Positions 41,085 through 41,694 of a DNA stretch of 41,694 nucleotides are shown in pieces. Under the pieces are notes generated by a model that was given only the letters and a program-made list of their open reading frames with translations, was not told the DNA's origin and made no database searches. The position numbers and the translations under genes were made by a program. Position 1 is the stretch's first letter. Every line of letters starts with the position of its first letter. The stretch is from Stutzerimonas chloritidismutans AW-1 (GTDB lineage Bacteria; Pseudomonadota; Gammaproteobacteria; Pseudomonadales; Pseudomonadaceae), in assembly GCF_000495915.1 (NCBI RefSeq), contig NZ_AOFQ01000034.1, forward strand, positions 1 through 41,694, written 5' to 3'.

Positions 41085-41567
41085 ATGAGAGCACTGTCCA
41101 TAGGTGTGAGCCTGCTATTGCTATCCACCCCCGCATTTTCAGCAAGCGTATTTCGCTGCGTCGACCAATCCGGGCATGTCACCTTCAGCCAGCAAGGCTG
41201 CCCGGAAAACCAAAGACAGCAACGGCAGCGCGCAACCAATCCAACACCCAGTTCAGGGAAAGCCGTGCCAATGGCGACCCTCAAGACCAGGAAAAGCCCC
41301 GCCGGCAGTGAAGGCGAAAGCCTGGCGATAGTCGCCGAACGAGATGACGGTTGCGGCAACAGAGTAACCAGCAGCGAACGGCGCAGCGCAATCATCAACA
41401 AACAGATCCGCACCGGCATGACTCGCAGTGACGTCGAAAGCGCATTCGGGCGACCGGAGAGCATCACAAGTAGCAACGGGCGGGAACGCCTGCGCTTTCG
41501 CAGCAGCAGCGGCCAGGTACGCACCGTCAGCTTCGACGAGTTCGGCTGCGTTCTTGGTAGACGCTAA
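41085..41567 (+). CDS. Secreted DUF4124 protein with BamE-like C-terminal motif
   Basis: A 160-residue exported protein: signal peptide MRALSIGVSLLLLSTPAFSA, then a DUF4124 motif (SVFRCVDQSGHVTFSQQGCP, residues 21-40) with two Cys that may form a disulphide. A low-complexity Gln/Arg/Ser linker follows. The C-terminal segment (INKQIRTGMTRSDVESAFGR, about 100-125) resembles the SmpA/OmlA/BamE fold pattern 'GMT..xV...fG.P' and ends SFDEFGCVLGRR. GGAGG 6 nt upstream supports ATG 41085. It is alone, followed by a terminator shared with the convergent tRNA. The DUF4124 half is secure; the BamE-like half is by pattern only. Function unknown, envelope location expected. Confidence 0.78.
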   Translation: MRALSIGVSLLLLSTPAFSASVFRCVDQSGHVTFSQQGCPENQRQQRQRATNPTPSSGKAVPMATLKTRKSPAGSEGESLAIVAERDDGCGNRVTSSERRSAIINKQIRTGMTRSDVESAFGRPESITSSNGRERLRFRSSSGQVRTVSFDEFGCVLGRR

Positions 41568-41573
41568 CGCTCG

Positions 41574-41613
41574 AAAACGAAAAAGGGCCTGCATCGCTGC
41601 AGGCCCTTCTCTT
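41574..41613. terminator. Bidirectional terminator between DUF4124 gene and tRNA-Arg
   Basis: Perfect 11-bp stem AAGGGCCTGCA / TGCAGGCCCTT with a 4-nt loop (41583-41608). On the minus strand it is followed by a long T-rich run (tttttcgttttcg), so it ends the tRNA transcript; on the plus strand ctcttag follows and it can end the DUF4124 gene. Confidence 0.9.
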
Positions 41614-41616
41614 AGC

Positions 41617-41693
41617 TGGCGCACTCAGGAGGATTCGAACCTCCGACCGCTCGGTTCGTAGCCGAGTACTCTATCCAGCTGAGCTATGAGTGC
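41617..41693 (-). tRNA. tRNA-Arg, anticodon ACG
   Basis: 77-nt tRNA on the minus strand with CCA encoded (plus tgg at 41617-41619). Acceptor GCACTCA / TGAGTGC, D-arm AGCTCAGCTGGATAGAGT, anticodon ACG in CTACGAA (A34 is expected to be edited to inosine), T-arm GTTCGAATCC. Complete; it ends one base before the window edge. In P. aeruginosa, as I recall, tRNA genes and rsmA/csrA lie on this side of mgtE, so more tRNAs may follow outside the window. Confidence 0.96.
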
Positions 41694-41694
41694 G

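Noticed and set aside
1..41694. CRISPR arrays, insertion sequences, rRNA genes
   Set aside because: No regularly spaced repeats, no transposase-like proteins with terminal repeats, and no rRNA-like sequence were seen on either strand.

Overview
The window looks like chromosomal core DNA of a high-GC, polarly flagellated gammaproteobacterium of the Pseudomonas sensu lato group. A member of the Stutzerimonas (P. stutzeri) branch is my best guess. The grounds are gene order recalled from P. aeruginosa (actP/yjcH - mlaA - lpxL - minCDE - rluA - apeB - prc - EAL/GGDEF; flgBCDE / flgFGHIJKL; cheR-cheV // flgA-flgM-flgN-flgZ; amrZ; mgtE next to tRNA-Arg), sigma-54 control of flagellar operons, AmrZ, and an oadGAB sodium-pump operon. 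No phage, insertion sequence, integrase or CRISPR was seen. Species assignment is inference.

Layout. 1-1447: acetate permease operon yjcH-actP (minus, actP cut by the window edge). 1730-5109: a DUF2061 membrane protein whose 3' end looks frameshifted, a secreted alpha/beta-hydrolase overlapping an MlaA-like outer-membrane lipid-transport protein, and a pirin. 5161-6108: LpxL-type acyltransferase (minus). 6267-8855: minCDE division-site operon, then rluA. 8969-13571: M18 aminopeptidase, convergent quinone oxidoreductase, divergent tail-specific protease Prc. 13671-15467: an EAL-CBS-GGDEF protein with a GGDDF signature, whose end overlaps a convergent three-gene operon (XRE regulator, unknown 122-aa protein, Sel1-repeat protein; 16595-15434). 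16752-17899: a DUF1232 protein, an intergenic region with two opposed DnaA-box-like 9-mers, and a ComEA-like DNA-binding protein.

18022-34263 is a near-complete early/middle flagellar cluster. flgFGHIJKL and flgBCDE run on the minus strand, each behind a near-consensus sigma-54 promoter and separated by a terminator. cheV-cheR (minus) are divergent from flgA-flgM-flgN-flgZ (plus). flgA has a sigma-54 site almost touching its ATG, and flgM has a textbook sigma-28 promoter. The anti-sigma factor FlgM and the sigma-28 promoter give the usual checkpoint: FlgM is exported when the hook is finished, releasing FliA. FlgE carries an extra Ala-rich block of about 120 residues and FlgL is long, both in stretches of lower GC.

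34380-35704: tRNA-Arg(CCT), then a pair of tiny unrecognised genes (70 and 61 aa) behind a fourth sigma-54 promoter with an upstream palindrome, then amrZ, encoding the ribbon-helix-helix regulator of motility and exopolysaccharide. The small-gene pair is the best candidate here for an undescribed regulated system. 35981-39177: oadG-oadA-oadB. 39317-40750: mgtE with a hairpin before its ribosome binding site. 41085-41567: a small secreted DUF4124 protein. 41617-41693: tRNA-Arg(ACG).

All family assignments come from reading the translations; no database search was run. Gene-order statements about P. aeruginosa are from memory.
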